Of a DNA stretch of 64,000 nt, positions 48,501 through 61,455 are shown in pieces (position 1 is the stretch's first letter; each line of letters starts with the position of its first letter). Location: the NCBI GenBank assembly GCA_037957365.1, contig JARHVA010002683.1:1282001-1346000 (forward strand), written 5' to 3'. Under the pieces are notes generated by a model. It was not told where the DNA came from and made no database searches. It worked only from the letters and a program-made list of their open reading frames with translations. This DNA is from Torreya grandis. Taxonomy: Eukaryota; Streptophyta; Pinopsida; Cupressales; Taxaceae. Made by a program: the position numbers and the translations under genes.

Positions 48501-51439
48501 TTTAGTTGATTTAGCCATTTTTTGTGTTAAAAGCCCTTGCCTTAGGATAATAAACCTTTATGAATTTAGAGTAGGTTATATATTTCATAAGGACCAAACA
48601 ATCCCTTGTTATTTATGGATCCAACTATTATCCATGAGTAAGGAAGTTATCTTTAGAATCAAAGGTAGAAGAAAACCTCATTAGAATATTTTTTACAAAT
48701 TTCGTTGTTAAAATTCCTTTAAAGTTTTAATTTTAAACTGTTTCTTTGTCATGTAGACCTAAGGACTTAGTCACTTGCCTTCATTCTCATTCACATTTAG
48801 TTGAATGTGTTTTTGCTCAATAATGTGGCATTATCATTGACATTATTTATTCATTATTAATTAAAATTGGTTTGTCTTGGTTACCATTAGACTTAGGCAA
48901 TCCTAGAGGGACATGATCCATGCCTTAGTTGTGTGCCTTCACACTTATTCATGCATGTTCAAAAGTATATATTATTAGTCATTTGGTTTAAAAATTGGAG
49001 TTTTCTTTAGATCACCATCTTACTTATCCAAATTTTTAAGTGTTTGGTCATTAACGTGTAGAAGCCCTTCACATTATTTTTTAGATTACCACTTTTTGAT
49101 ATTTTGTATCTTTTCAACTAGTCACATAATTTGTCCTTAGTCAACTAAGAATGCCGCATGTCATAGTTTCATCGTGTTATATATTTTCATTAGTTTTTCT
49201 AAGGAATGAGTTCGATTTGGCCCTTTCATTCCACATATTATGATTTCACACACTCTCAAGTCATGAAGTTAGTTAGAACATATCTCAAGGATTGTAGGGT
49301 TATGAGGTAATATGATCTTTCCACTTTTCAACCCTAAATTCAGTCATGGATTCACAATTTTATTCTAAGGCTTTCCCTTTGAGTAGTCTATGAGCCTATG
49401 AAGTAGTCACATGTTGTCACATGGATTTGTAACTCAAGAATCCATCCAAAGGGATGTCACCCCTCCACTTAGATTAATGTGTCTGTAATTTTCAACACTA
49501 CAACATAAATTAATGTGCAACATGTATTAATGTCTTTACTTCACAAGCTTGTGAGTAAATGAGAAGGTACCAAGCATTGTCACAGTACTCAATCAAAACA
49601 ATATGGCAAAGATTATTTTATTATGCTAATTCTATGTATCATGAGACACAAGGGAAGGGGGAGATGGCATCAAATAGTGGGCAAGGCCCATGAATTAGTT
49701 AGCGATATCAACTTATGAGTGCCTAGTTAAATTTGATGATCTTCCTACCCGTCAGACTATCAAGCATGCAAGAATAATAAAATTTACATGCACCTCTATC
49801 ATTAATTAGTATTCACAAAGATTATATTGGGTGATACTCTAGCCTTGGTTAATTATGTGATAAGGGTCATAATAGTCTCAAATGACTGCAAGGATATATT
49901 TAAGTATGATCAAAATTGGAAGCATTAGCTTGAGAGAAGGTGTTAAATATTTAATGAGATAATTGTGGCCCTAATCTTGGTAGGAGTAGTTTTTTGTGGG
50001 TTGATAACCCAAATACCTAGGATCATAACTTTTCAATAACATTGTTAAACCAAGATTAACTCGATAGACATCCCACATTAATTTAAAAGGATTAATATTG
50101 GATTGTAAATACAATATTGGTGATTGGAAATAAAGGGGATTAATGGTGATTATATTGTTAAGCATTTCATTCATTCACTTTGCATGAGATAAATTAAGTT
50201 GTTTAAAGAAAAAAATTGTAGTTATTTTTCAAGTATCACAAAGGGGTGATGCACATTGGTACCAAAGTAGGGTTAAATATTGCTGACCTTTAAGGAGACT
50301 TTTGGATGAAAGTTGTGGATGTAGAATTGAACTATGTGCATTAAGGGAGTAATGTATAGATTTGGCTACTATGTGACGGCCCTAATAAAGAGTTTTCAAT
50401 AAGAGAACATAAAATACCTCAAATTTTAATTAATCTATTGAATCAATAATCAAAACTTTGACTCTTGGTCTAGTAAACAAAGACTACTACAAGTGAAAAA
50501 AAAACCCTTGAATGGTTATATAATAAGTTTTCCACTATGTGATCTAATATTCCAAAGATAATTAGAACCATATGCTTGTAAATTTAAAAAATATGCATAA
50601 ATGAATTTTATGGAACCCTATTTACAGCCATATCTAAGTGTGTATAGTCCCAAGTAAGATTGAGAAATGATTAATGTTGTGTTGATAGACTTATAAATGC
50701 ATGATATGACCTCATATATTACTAATAAATTGAAATTTATCTCAACAACTCTACTAAAAATGAAAAACATGGCCATCCTTGATGGAGAAATAGAAATATA
50801 ATTTAGATCATGTTATTTTAGGAAAGGAACTTGACAACCTATTATTGTGTATGAAGTACTGTCTAAGTGTTATGATTGAGCTTTCTCTTCTTCAATGTTT
50901 TAACTAAATACAAATATGTGATTTTTTATTATGAATTTAATTATGACTACATTTTATCTTATTTCCCTTTGCTGAAGGATAAGAGTTTATCTGTGACCTT
51001 TAAATCTAATTTGATTTATTAGCAATGTCCTTTGTGGACTTTCACATCTTAGAAAACTATGGTTGGAATATTTTATTTAAAATTTTGTTATTCTTATTCT
51101 ATATTTTTTATTTTATATCCTCTATGATTTATTTTAGTGGGTTGAATAAAAATAATAGATCTTTGTATCTGGTAGTTTCATTGAGTTCACCAGCATTATC
51201 AACTACATAACATAGAGGTTAATGCTAGGGTGTGGGAGATGTGGTTAAGTCCTAGATTAGTGTCTTTAGGGGATATTATTTCTAGTGGGGTTAAATGTCT
51301 CCACTATACATAATACAATTCTTTATTGTACATGTGCTACATGCCTTGATAACACCTAGATCTCAAGTTGTTGTGGTTTTTATGGACCCAATATTTGTTG
51401 TGAAGTTTTCTAGATTTTAATATTTTGTTTGATCTTTAT
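45599..51439. other. large unassigned AT-rich region
   Basis: About 5.8 kb without frames above 70 codons and without motifs I recognise. It lies upstream of the gag remnant in element sense, so a leader or LTR is possible. I searched by eye for a repeat of the 41.1-44.2 kb region and did not find one. Confidence 0.4.
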
Positions 51440-53590
51440 GTCATTGTTAAATTTATTTATGAGTGAATGGTGATCCCATTTAGGTTATCTAATTTACCTA
51501 GAACATTTATCGTGGTGATAAACACAATGTTAGGAGAACACAATGGTGAGTTTGTGGTGGTTTATTTTGATGATATTTTAATATTTAGTAAGACAAAATA
51601 GGATCTCTTATAGAATTTGAGAGTGGTATTAGATTTTTTAAGAAAAGATAAAATCTATGAAAATTTCAATAAGTGTAGGTTTATGCATAATAATATTATA
51701 TTCTTGGGATTTGAAGATTCAATAGAAGTTGAAAAAATGGATGAAAAAAATGTGAAGGTAGTTGTTGAGTGGACTATCCAAAATATAATCATGGAGGTAA
51801 GAAGTTTCCATGGTTTACCAAATTTTAACAAAAAAATTATTAATAATTTTAGTAGTCTTATTGTACCAATAACAAATTGTATGAGAAGAAAATAATTTGC
51901 ATGAACAAGGGAATAAATACAAAGCTTTGATTTGTTGAATAATAAAATTATAGAAAAGACTATTTTAATATTACCATATTTTATCAAAGTTTTTGAGGTT
52001 GATTTTGATGCTTCATTTGTGTTAATTATTGTTATGTTGAGTCATGAAGGAAAACCAATAGCATATTTCTATGAGAAATAAAACGATGTAAGAACAAATT
52101 ATTCTACATGTGATGTTGAATTTTATGCCATTGTACAATCATTAAGATATTAGAGGCATTACCTGGTGACTAAATAATTTATATTATTTACTAATCATGA
52201 GGCTTTGATGTATTCGAGGAATTAGAAGAAGTTAAATAGTAGTCATGTAAAGTGGGTGTCTTTCTTGTAGGATTATACTCTTGCGTTGAAGCATAAATCA
52301 GGGAAATAGAATCAAGTAGCTGATGCTTTATGTAGGTGAGTGGGGTTGATAACTACTATGGTGATGCAAGTAGTTGGATTTAAATTTATTAAATAAGTAT
52401 ATGATACTAATCAAAATTTTAGCAAGATAGTTGAGAAATGTAGGAATCCATTAACATGGGATAAAATTAATGTATATGAAGATTAGATTATGTAGGATGG
52501 TTATCTCTTGAAAGGAAAATAATTATGTATTCCAATTGGGTCTCTAAGAGACAATATTATAAGGGAATTACATAGTGGAGATTTGGATGAAAATTTTGGT
52601 AAGACAAAGACAATATCTTTGGTAGAGAATAATTATTTTTGGCCAAAGATGAAGAGAGATGTGAAAAGATATGTTTTAAGGTGTAGAATATGTCTAGTTG
52701 CAAAAAAACATGCAAAAAAGACATGGCTATACATACCATTACCAGTTGTAAGAGGACCATGGTCAGATTTGAGTATGGATTTTGTGTTGGGATTACCAAG
52801 CATAAAAAGAGGTAACAATTCAATTTTTTTTGTTGTAGACATGTTTTTAAGATAGTTCATTTTATTTTATGTAAGAAAACCAATAATTCCACTCGAATTA
52901 TAGAACTATTTTTAAAATATATTGTAAGATTGCATGGTGTTCCAAAAACCATTACATCATATAGGGACACAAAATTTCTAAGTCATTTTGAAGGAATTTT
53001 TGTAGCAAGATGGGGACTATGCTACAATTTAATATGGCATACCATCCCAAAATAGAAGGAGCTTGCAAAATTTGTTGAGATGCATAGTTGGAGAGAAGCC
53101 TAAGCAATGGGACTTAGATTTATTGAAAGATGAGTTTGCATATAATAGTTGAATAAATAGATCAATATGTAAATAAACATTTCATATCATTTATGGCATA
53201 AATCCTATCAGTGTTTTAGATTTTTTATAGTTACCAATTGCATAAAAGTTAGTGATGATGTAGAAGCATTTATAGAACATATACAACAATTACATGAAGA
53301 ATTAAGAATAAAGTTACAAGAAAGTAATGAGAAGTATAAATGAATTGAAGATGTCAAAAGAAATTAAAAAATATTTGAATAAGGATATTTAGAAATGGTT
53401 TACTTGAGTAAAAAGAGATTTTTGAAAGGGACATATAACAAGTTGAAGTCCAAGAAAAATAAACCATGTAGAATTGTCAAGAAAATCAATGAAAATGCTA
53501 GAATTTTGATATCTCTCCAATATTTAATGTTTCAAATTAACATGATTTCCATAGAGAATATGGTGAAGGTGAAGAAGATGACAAACTAGA
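51440..53590 (+). pseudogene. Ty3/gypsy pol remnant, plus strand
   Basis: From about 51440 the frame reads [13 protein letters not shown], then [18 protein letters not shown] with the YFDD active site. Next come VVLDFLRKDKIYENF and VRSFHGLPNF (reverse transcriptase). RNase H follows with a broken DALCR tail. Integrase has YFWPKMKRDVKRYVLRCRIC and WSDLSMDFVLGLP (52583-52855). The end reads [20 protein letters not shown] and MVYLSKKRFLKGTYNKLKSK (53395-53470). It has numerous stops. It is of the same family as 38813-41108 but in opposite orientation and extends slightly further into the reverse transcriptase. Confidence 0.85.
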
Positions 53591-54517
53591 TAAGAATAAA
53601 TAGGTGCCAAAGAAGAATGAACAGATAGTGCAGGTTCTAGATAAGAAGATAATAAACACTAGACAAGGACGTTGTGATAGTTATTTGGTATAGTGTGAAG
53701 GATTATACAAGGAAGAAAAGACTTAGATTAAATAATGAGATCTAAGTAATATTGATAAGAAAAAATGGCATCAATACAATTAAATAAAGTTGTAGGAGTT
53801 GAGTTATTTTCATCCAGAGGAGAATGATGAAAAAAAAATTGAACTTCCAGAGGCCATAACATTTGTTACATAGCTTCATTTGAGCCCATATTTATGCCAA
53901 AACAATCAGATCAAAAATCTTAATATAGACATAAAATACCCATATAGTTATGGGATGTTTTCTATATTTTTCAAAGGTGAATCGTGACCATCTGAGTGTC
54001 TAAAATTACAATTTAATTTAATTTTTGATATTTTCTAAATTAAAAATTATCTATTTTTGTAACTAGACTTGAAATTCAATTTAAATTCATATGATATGTT
54101 AATTTGAACTTTACAAATGTCATATTTTCTTGTCAATCATTATACAAAAATTGATATTTATATTTATTTTTATTTATGGTTAAATCATCTAAATGAATAA
54201 ATCACTTCCCATTAATATTACTGAATATATTTTTTTAAAAAAATTTAAAACATTATTATACACCAAATTATAAAAAATATATATCATACTAGTATAAATG
54301 TATAAACATTTTTCAGATAATTGAAATGTAATTATTGATATTACAGGAATCAAATGTTTTATTTATATATTTTACTTTATAAAAATAATGGCTAATTAAT
54401 TAAAACAATAGTTTTACATGCACAACACATATTCGATTTAAAGTTTTCATGTACGGTTTGATTGTTTTATTCCATGTATATCCTCTTATCTCATTTATAG
54501 TTCTACTTTTTTCCATT

Positions 54518-54531
<14 letters not shown>
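53591..54531 (+). other. gypsy 3' end and AT-rich spacer
   Basis: The first 350 bases correspond in reverse complement to 38813-39190 of the other gypsy copy and contain the pol end and LTR start. The remainder is AT-rich without recognisable content. Confidence 0.45.

Positions 54532-54581
<50 letters not shown>
54532..54581. repeat. (AT)n microsatellite
   Basis: AT run of about 50 bp. Confidence 0.98.
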
Positions 54582-54582
<1 letters not shown>

Positions 54583-56296
54583 CTATGTAACTAAGGTTGA
54601 GTCAGAAAGATGTTTCTTACTATTGCATTCAATCTCTCTTCTTATAAAACAAGGAATGAAGCCAATACTATCATATTTATTTTTAGATTTAAATTATTCT
54701 TACAGTTTATAAGGCCATATATTGGCATTAAAAAGGACGTGTGAAAAAAAAAATGAAATTAATTTTATATTAAGTACATTTTTACATTTACGAGGGTTTT
54801 AAATATGGTTATGGGTGTTAAACATGATTAAGGTTTTAAACATGACCTTTGAGCAGGTAGGGGTTATGGTGTTAGGTTTTTTTATAAAGGAAGAAGGATG
54901 AAGCATGATCGAAGGCAGAGAAAGTACGGAAGGAAAGGAAGATGAAAAGCATGGAGGAATTTGGAAAGGCAATAACAAACTCAGATAATAAATAATAAAA
55001 TGTCAACTGAGGCATCATCATGAGGAGGAACATTGAACATAGTGGATTCGCACATTGGGGCATCATAATAATAAGAAGGGTTCCATTTCATTTACAGAAG
55101 TTGTTCCCTGACCTAGAATAACAAGCTCCCACTGAAGCCCTTTAACCTTAACACACTAAAACCTCTCTGAATACTTTTACAAGGAGCAGATTGAATTGGT
55201 GTAAGAAAATAAAAAACGGTTTACATTCAAAAGTGTCATTTGATGCTTAAAAAAACATTGGCCAAATCTATCAAATATTCAATCTTAAATTTCTAAATTA
55301 TGACAACCTTAATTTAAAATATAAATTAAAGATTTATTCATTTTATTTTTTTACTTGATTAATAATAGAGATAAATTTTTTTAAGATTATATTTTTGAAA
55401 TAGATCATCAACTTCTTATTATAAAACCATAGTATCCATCCTTCAACCCACTGAATGAATCCATTACCATTATACATGTATGAGTTCCCCTTCCTCATTT
55501 TCATTTCCAATTTTGTGTTGACCCTAGTGTAAGGTAATATGGAACACCATCGATAAGTTTTAGATGACATATCTTACCATTATCAATTCTCTAGTACCAT
55601 TTTGCATGCATCATTTTGAACATTGATATCTCAAATGATTTACCATAAAACAATGACTTGAATGTTTTTTTATACAACATTTGGCCATGATATGCAGAAT
55701 CTCAAAGATAAATAAGGAGTCGTACTTATGGAAGGATGTCCTTTTAGATATAATTACAGTGCATGGATAAAATCCTGAGAGCGAGGCTTTGGATTCGGTG
55801 TCCAGCAAATTGTGATAAAAATATTTCATTTTTAAAGTGAGGATCCCACAGATCTAATAATTGATATCACATTAAAATAAAATAATGAGATTAATGATAT
55901 GTCAAGAACATTGGTAGAACCAAGAGTTTTTATTTCAAAAGGTAAAATAACTAATTATTTATGTGTTAAATTTCAACGTTATTCATTTATTATTCATTTA
56001 TTTATTTTTATTATTATGATGATCATGATAATGATTGGTCATCCATTTATTTTTTGAATCAAAAAATTCATAAGTTATGGCAGATTGGACCGTTAAGAAA
56101 AGAAAGAAAGAAAAAAAAAAGAAAATTCCCAAAGGACCAAGAATCAGCGAACGTGACCCTTCTCTCCCACGAAAAACATGTTAGGAAAGGTCGGTCATTG
56201 TCACTTGATAGGTCATAGTATGAATATGTTAAAGAAATAATTGTATTAGTGTTCAAATTTACTAGCACAGTGAGCAATATTGTTGTATGGGTGTAT
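54582..56296. other. unassigned region
   Basis: Less AT-rich at about 54870-55190 and 55340-55860. Two minus-strand frames of 72-75 codons (55570-55343 and 55829-55611) read as one broken protein-like stretch with WCSILPYTRVN and ESKASLSGFYPC. I do not recognise the family. A purine run at about 56095-56125 is present. Confidence 0.4.
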
Positions 56297-57954
56297 TGTT
56301 GAGTGAGTGATTTATATTAAAATATATCAATGTATGTTAGTTGTTAGAAATTATTAAGTAGAGTTTTTAAAAGATAGGATTGTGAGAGATGTAAGGGATA
56401 TATTGAGATAAGTTTAGTTTTTTTTTTTTTTTTTTTTTTTAATTTTTTTTTGTTATATTTTCATTATATATGTAATTCTGTGGTATTGAATAAATATTAA
56501 ATTGTGATTGACTAAAAATCATGTTGTACATATTAAAGTCTTTGACATTTAATTAATATGGGTGAATTCATAATACTGGTATCAAGAGTAGGTTTCTTAT
56601 AGATGTCTCTATTTACTCTATTCATTTATTTATGGATCAAAATAATTTTTTGACTATGCAATGTAACCCACATGAAAATTTCATTATTTCTACCATTCAC
56701 CTTGTTTACATATTATAATAAACTTTATGTGAAAATCACATGCACAATTTTTTACAATCACCATTCACAAAGATTACCCTCTAAAGTCCATTTTATTTGA
56801 TCTTTTCGCTATTTACATGCCATTTTATTATATATATATAAACAGACACACACAATGTTTTTTTGATAAGATTATATATCATTTTTGTGAAGGTTAAAGT
56901 TTTTGTTTGTTGTAATTCTCATGCCCTAGATCATACTCTATGAAATCAAACTCGGCATCACATTCCACTCAGCATCAAGTTTCACACAGACAGATTTGTG
57001 CTTCTAGTGTTTGGTATTCAGACTAGCTTGCATTGACAGCCACATTCAGAGGATCTTGCATCGGGAACATTCACATTCAAAAGAGTCTTCCCACGCTAGC
57101 TCAGCTCAACTTGTCCCCCCACTGCAAATCGACATTTTGTACATTAACCTCGGCATAGGGATTTGTGGTTGTGTATCCTTCATATTTGTCGCAACTTGTA
57201 TTGGAGTCCAAAACTGACTCTTGGCTTGCAGTGGGAAATTTGACTATATTCCACTATTGCATTTTGCATAAAGTACTGGATTAATTGGTGTAAATAAGAC
57301 AATAGATTGGGCATTTGAAATCTCGTAGAGGAAAATACAAAAATTTCAAAGCCTTATTCAACAAGCTCCTGATCACAAGCTTCCTCTCCACGACGGACTG
57401 CAAGGATCACACATCCTTTATCGACAGGTCCACAAATCACCTCACAACACACTCTTTCAGTGACAACTCCATTCTCTGCCTTCTCAAATTCAGTTGAAAA
57501 ATTCAAATGCTCCGACTCCGTTTAGGTGCTTTAGGTTTGTAGATTTTAAGTTTATTTAGAGCCCATGGTTGGTTGGTTTTTATTTTTCCGAGTGTTTTTT
57601 TTCGCTTTATTTTGTAGTTGTGTTAAGTTCTTGATATAGTTTTAAGTGAACATTAATGAACATAAACTTTTGTATGAATATATTGTTAGGTGAGTGTGTT
57701 ATATTAAAATATATTAAATATATGATTTGTTAGAACAAATCATGTAGAGTTGATAGAAGATATTATTATGAGAAATTTAGCTGATAGATTGAGATAAGTA
57801 AGGAGGGATAGTTGTGATTCGATGATAAGATATTTCTCCTTATTTATATATATAACTGTGTGCCATTGAATAAATATTAAATTGTGATGAATAGAAAAAG
57901 TGGCGTGCATATCTGAACATTCTACTCTTCACTTTCATTGGGTGATTCCGAACA
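56297..57954 (+). mobile_element. possible small non-autonomous LTR element
   Basis: A TG-starting segment at 56297-56575 and another at 57684-57954 share TGTT-G-GTGAGTG, TTATATTAAAATATAT, TTGAGATAAG and ATTGAATAAATATTAAATTGTGA-type text in the same order. Directly after the first is CTGGTATCAAGAG, close to an initiator tRNA-Met primer site. The 1.1 kb between them has no conserved frame. The layout resembles a short non-autonomous LTR retrotransposon. Against this, similarity to locus I continues past the right end for 200 bp, and the two LTR-like copies are strongly diverged. Confidence 0.5.
56620..57650 (+). repeat. duplicated non-coding module, copy II
   Basis: Counterpart of 30522-31575. 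It directly adjoins the LTR-like module at 57660, whereas at locus I the two are separated by the old copia element and some spacer. Confidence 0.85.
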
Positions 57955-58165
57955 AAATATTATATGTCAATCTTGATAGAATTTTATGTTGTTTGTTTGC
58001 TGAAGGGGTCAGTCTGAAGTTTTATACTCAATTTGTTGACTATTTTTAGTTTTATTTTTGGATAGCCATTGTAATGAACCCAAATACTATAAAGACAAAC
58101 AAATCAATGGACACAGTACACAAGTTTTGAAATAATAACATATGTTGCTTTGTGTTGAATAAATA
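57660..58165 (+). repeat. LTR-like module, locus II
   Basis: Counterpart of 37740-38310, lacking the long (TA)n run. Similarity fades at about 58165. Confidence 0.75.
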
Positions 58166-59052
58166 AAATAATTAAATATAAGAACATAAATAAAACTCAA
58201 CACAAAATTAGAAGTTATATGTAAAATTTAAAACAAAACCCCAAATTATTATTTTAACATTGATTATTTTTAGTAAATTTCACATGCAAATTCAAGTAAC
58301 TTAAAAAATATTTAAATTTCTCTTAAATATTAAAAAGACATTATCATAAAAATATGCTACAAAAATATTTTAAAGTTAAAAATTAAAAAAAAACTTTAAA
58401 AAAATATTAAAATTAAGTTTCAGGGTTTCAAATAATCACATATAGCCTTTGAAAAGTTTCAAAGTTTTTAATAAGTAAATCAAACAATTCATGATTAAAT
58501 TGAACTTTTTGAGATTATCATTTTGACACAAATGAATGATCAAACAAAATTATAATCTAAAAAAAAATTAAACTTTACATAATATTAACAATAATATTTC
58601 AAATGAACATAATTATTTTATATTTCTTTCCACCATTTAATGTTTTGAAACCCTAAAAAAACACAGATTTATTATAACTAAAAACATTTTCACATTTTAA
58701 ATCTATATATATTTCAATCGAAAATTTATCTTTTTATCATAAAATAAAATAAAATTGGTAAGTCATAGAATGCCGGGTGGGGCAAATACAATAAACAAAT
58801 TAATCCATATTTATTGGATGTTTGTAGTTAAATCTTCACATATTTTTTATTTTATTTTTAAATTAAAATAATTATTTTATTAAAATAGGAGTTTGTATAT
58901 GAGTTTATTTCATATTTTAATATTATAAATTGTGAGAATTTAAATTTATTTGTATATAATTAATTTTATTTATATGTGTAATTTTTAATTTTGATAAAAA
59001 ATTAAATTATATTAAAAAAATTAAAAAAATTAATAATTTATATATATATATA
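58166..59052. other. very AT-rich spacer, no gene
   Basis: Only short A- and T-rich frames; nothing recognised. Confidence 0.5.
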
Positions 59053-59065
59053 TAATAAAATTAAA

Positions 59066-59222
59066 ATGGGGAGGGGGGTGAGGGCAACCCGGTGAGGTAT
59101 TTTTGTTGCGGTTCTGCCGACCCAAGTTCGAGTATCCATCCCCCCCCATCCCGTGGTACCGGTATTAGTCGTGTCTAGCTAGCGGCGCCGGTCACGTTAA
59201 AAAGTTTGCTCGACTTGCAATA
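59066..59222 (+). mobile_element. tRNA-like SINE, copy 2
   Basis: GC-rich island in extremely AT-rich DNA. A B-box-like AGTTCGAGTATCC lies at about 59126-59138. It is followed by CATCCCGTGGTACC and CCGGTCACGTTAAAAAGTTT, which match the SINE at 26.4 kb in the same order. AATAAAAT occurs on both sides (near 59053 and 59218), a possible target duplication. It is more diverged than copy 1 and its head is less clear. Confidence 0.65.
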
Positions 59223-59225
59223 AAA

Positions 59226-59670
59226 TGACAATATAAAATTAATTTTTTTAAAAAAAATTTAATTAAAAAATTACTTTTGCAGAATCAAAAGATATGTTAT
59301 AAATTTTGATCAAATATAAACACTTATAAACATATGTGAAATAATTACATTTATCAAAACCTTTACAATATATTTCAAACTAATTTTAATATATCTTATT
59401 AAAATTTTATTTTAAATACATATTTTATATAAATTATTTTGAAAAATATATTTATTTTATTTATAATATAAATAGAATATTATATAAAAATATCTATTTA
59501 AGACATTTATATTAAATTTATAACTTTATAAATCAAATAAATAATAATAAAATTTTAATTACTTAAAAAAATATTGATTCAAACAAAAATGTAATAATAT
59601 TTAAAAACTAATCCAAATACTTCTCAATTACATTTTTTTACTTAAATTAAAATATAATTATTTATAAAAT
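59226..59670. other. AT-rich spacer
   Basis: No gene or repeat recognised. Confidence 0.5.
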
Positions 59671-59674
59671 TAAT

Positions 59675-59860
59675 AGGAAAAGACGTTGGAACATGATATT
59701 ATTGTGATCTATTTTGTATTGGAATACATGTCTTCTATGTGATTATCATTCACACCATTATCTGTGAAAGTGACAGCACATTAATTTTGCTTTGCCAGGG
59801 ATTTAAATGTAAAATTTCTGTCATATAAGTTGAAGTATTACATGCAGATAACAATCTGAA
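59675..59860 (+). promoter_or_regulatory. putative promoter block of the B3 paralogue
   Basis: Resembles 16225-16520: GAT(A)TTATTGTGA, AGTGACAGCAC, then a TATA-like CATATAAG at 59822-59829 and TGAAGTATTA. It lies about 0.9 kb upstream of the B3 remnant on the same strand. Confidence 0.45.
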
Positions 59861-59870
59861 GCGGTTAAGG

Positions 59871-59871
<1 letters not shown>

Positions 59872-59901
<30 letters not shown>
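59872..59901. repeat. (TA)n microsatellite
   Basis: About 30 bp of TA. Confidence 0.95.
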
Positions 59902-59903
<2 letters not shown>

Positions 59904-60720
59904 CGTGAGGAGTAAGGAATTTTTTTTATATTTTTTATAATATTAATTAATATTTAAATATGATTAAAATAATTTAACTAAATTTTATTTAATGTTTATA
60001 ATAATTTTATGAAAAATATATAATAAATAAAAAATAGTAAAATATTAAAAATAAAAATAAATATTATTTATTTTATTAATAATATAAAGAATAATTAACC
60101 TAAAATATCAATATAAATTTTAATGATTTAATTATTAAAGAATTAAATATTTTAACACTATTTTTCATTTTGGTTATTAATATATTAAAAAAATTAGATT
60201 ATTTTTAAGAATAAAATTTTCATTTTTTATAATATTTTATTAATATAAAATAAAAAGTGAATGGAAATAATATTAATAATAATAACATAAAAGATTGACA
60301 ATAATTGTGTTTGTATATCTTTGAATATACTTATAATATCATAAAATCATATTTATTTTTAAATTTGTGAAAAGAGTTAAAAAAACGGTGATGACTTTTT
60401 CTTATTTTTTATTAAAACTTAAATAGATATAAAATAGAAATAATGCAAGAATCTTTTTTTAAAGAAAGAGTTAAAACAATAGTAATGAATTTTTCTTGAT
60501 TTTTTTGAAATTTAGATTAACATTAGATATATATATTACAAGAATCTTTTTTTTTAAAGAAATGATGGAAACAATTCTAAATAAGATGATTTGCGATACC
60601 TACATAAACAGAGGAATGATGTATGTGACCAAAGTAAGTTGAAAGTCACACATTGATTTTGTAGAAGTGTAGTGTGATACTGATTCCCTAACTTTTGTAT
60701 GAAGGAGCTTTATATTAAAA
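59902..60720. other. AT-rich spacer upstream of the B3 remnant
   Basis: No exon recognised, although the first exon of the array copies (MEICKTD..) would be expected here if it had survived. Confidence 0.45.
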
Positions 60721-60724
60721 CCTT

Positions 60725-61339
60725 TGCATTCCATAGAAGACAACGAGCCATATAAATATTTTTCAATGGTATGTCACATATACTACAGATTGATTTTTTT
60801 GTGCCACTGATATTTTATAGCATCTATTCCATGGAGAAGTGCATAACAATACGGGAAGTTAAGGACAACAACAAAACATGGAATTTCATCCAAATAAAGT
60901 GATTATGATTGTTGGTATTTTATTCATCCAAATAAAGTGTAAATTTTATCGGAATGCTTGCAGGTCAGTTAGTAGTTAAGATCTACGCGGGCTGTCTGAT
61001 ATGAGTGAGTGAATATGCTGAATTATCATAATAGTTTGTTACACATTGCCTCTCAAAGCTGTTCTCTTTTGTATAAAGATTATTTTTCTTTCTGTTTTAA
61101 TAGTTATAACGCAATAATTTGCAGGGGGATTTATAAAGGAACACAACCTTGTTACTGGAGATTTTATACAGATCTTTCGTTTTCTTGGGGAATAAGACAC
61201 GGATAAAAAATATGTATGTTTTGTAATAAATCCAACGTTCTATTATTAAACTCTTTACAAAAAATTTATAATATTTAAAGTTTGATAATTGATTTATGGC
61301 TATTTTCAATTAGAGAATTGATTTCAAAAAGGTAATTTG
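60725..61339 (+). pseudogene. diverged B3-domain gene copy
   Basis: Aligned in order with the array units, this copy shows an exon-two remnant (about 60836-60890; KCITIREVKDNNKTWNF) and a degraded exon three after GCAG at about 60964. Its donor reads GTGAGT. Exon four lies at about 61125-61195 (GGFIKEHNLVTGDFIQIFR), and part of the last exon follows at about 61313 (ELISKR). Introns are conserved in position and partly in sequence. Exon four starts GGGGATTT, one A more than in the array, which keeps the frame after exon three. The copy is decayed: exon one is not recognisable, exon three is altered and the last exon is cut short just before the duplicated 116-bp segment. It is on the same strand as the array, about 42 kb away. 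Confidence 0.75.
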
Positions 61340-61455
61340 AATGTGTCTATATTTATCACGTTTTTTGGTCTTCATATATTAATAAGTAAATGTTTTGTAG
61401 ATTTTTAATCTTTTTCAATATTATACATTTTATTTATATATTAAGAAAATGAAAT
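61340..61455 (+). repeat. 116-bp direct duplication, left copy
   Basis: Begins AATGTGTCTATATTT and ends AAGAAAATGAAAT, directly abutting the 5' LTR of the deleted copia. The same segment with about six differences directly follows the 3' LTR at 63523-63638. Confidence 0.92.

Noticed and set aside
41109..51439. Possible very long LTR pair around the gag remnant
   Set aside because: No repeated segment between the left and right parts could be found by eye; needs a dot plot.
54449..54712. 87-codon plus-strand frame across an AT run
   Set aside because: Its middle is microsatellite translation and the flanks have no motif.
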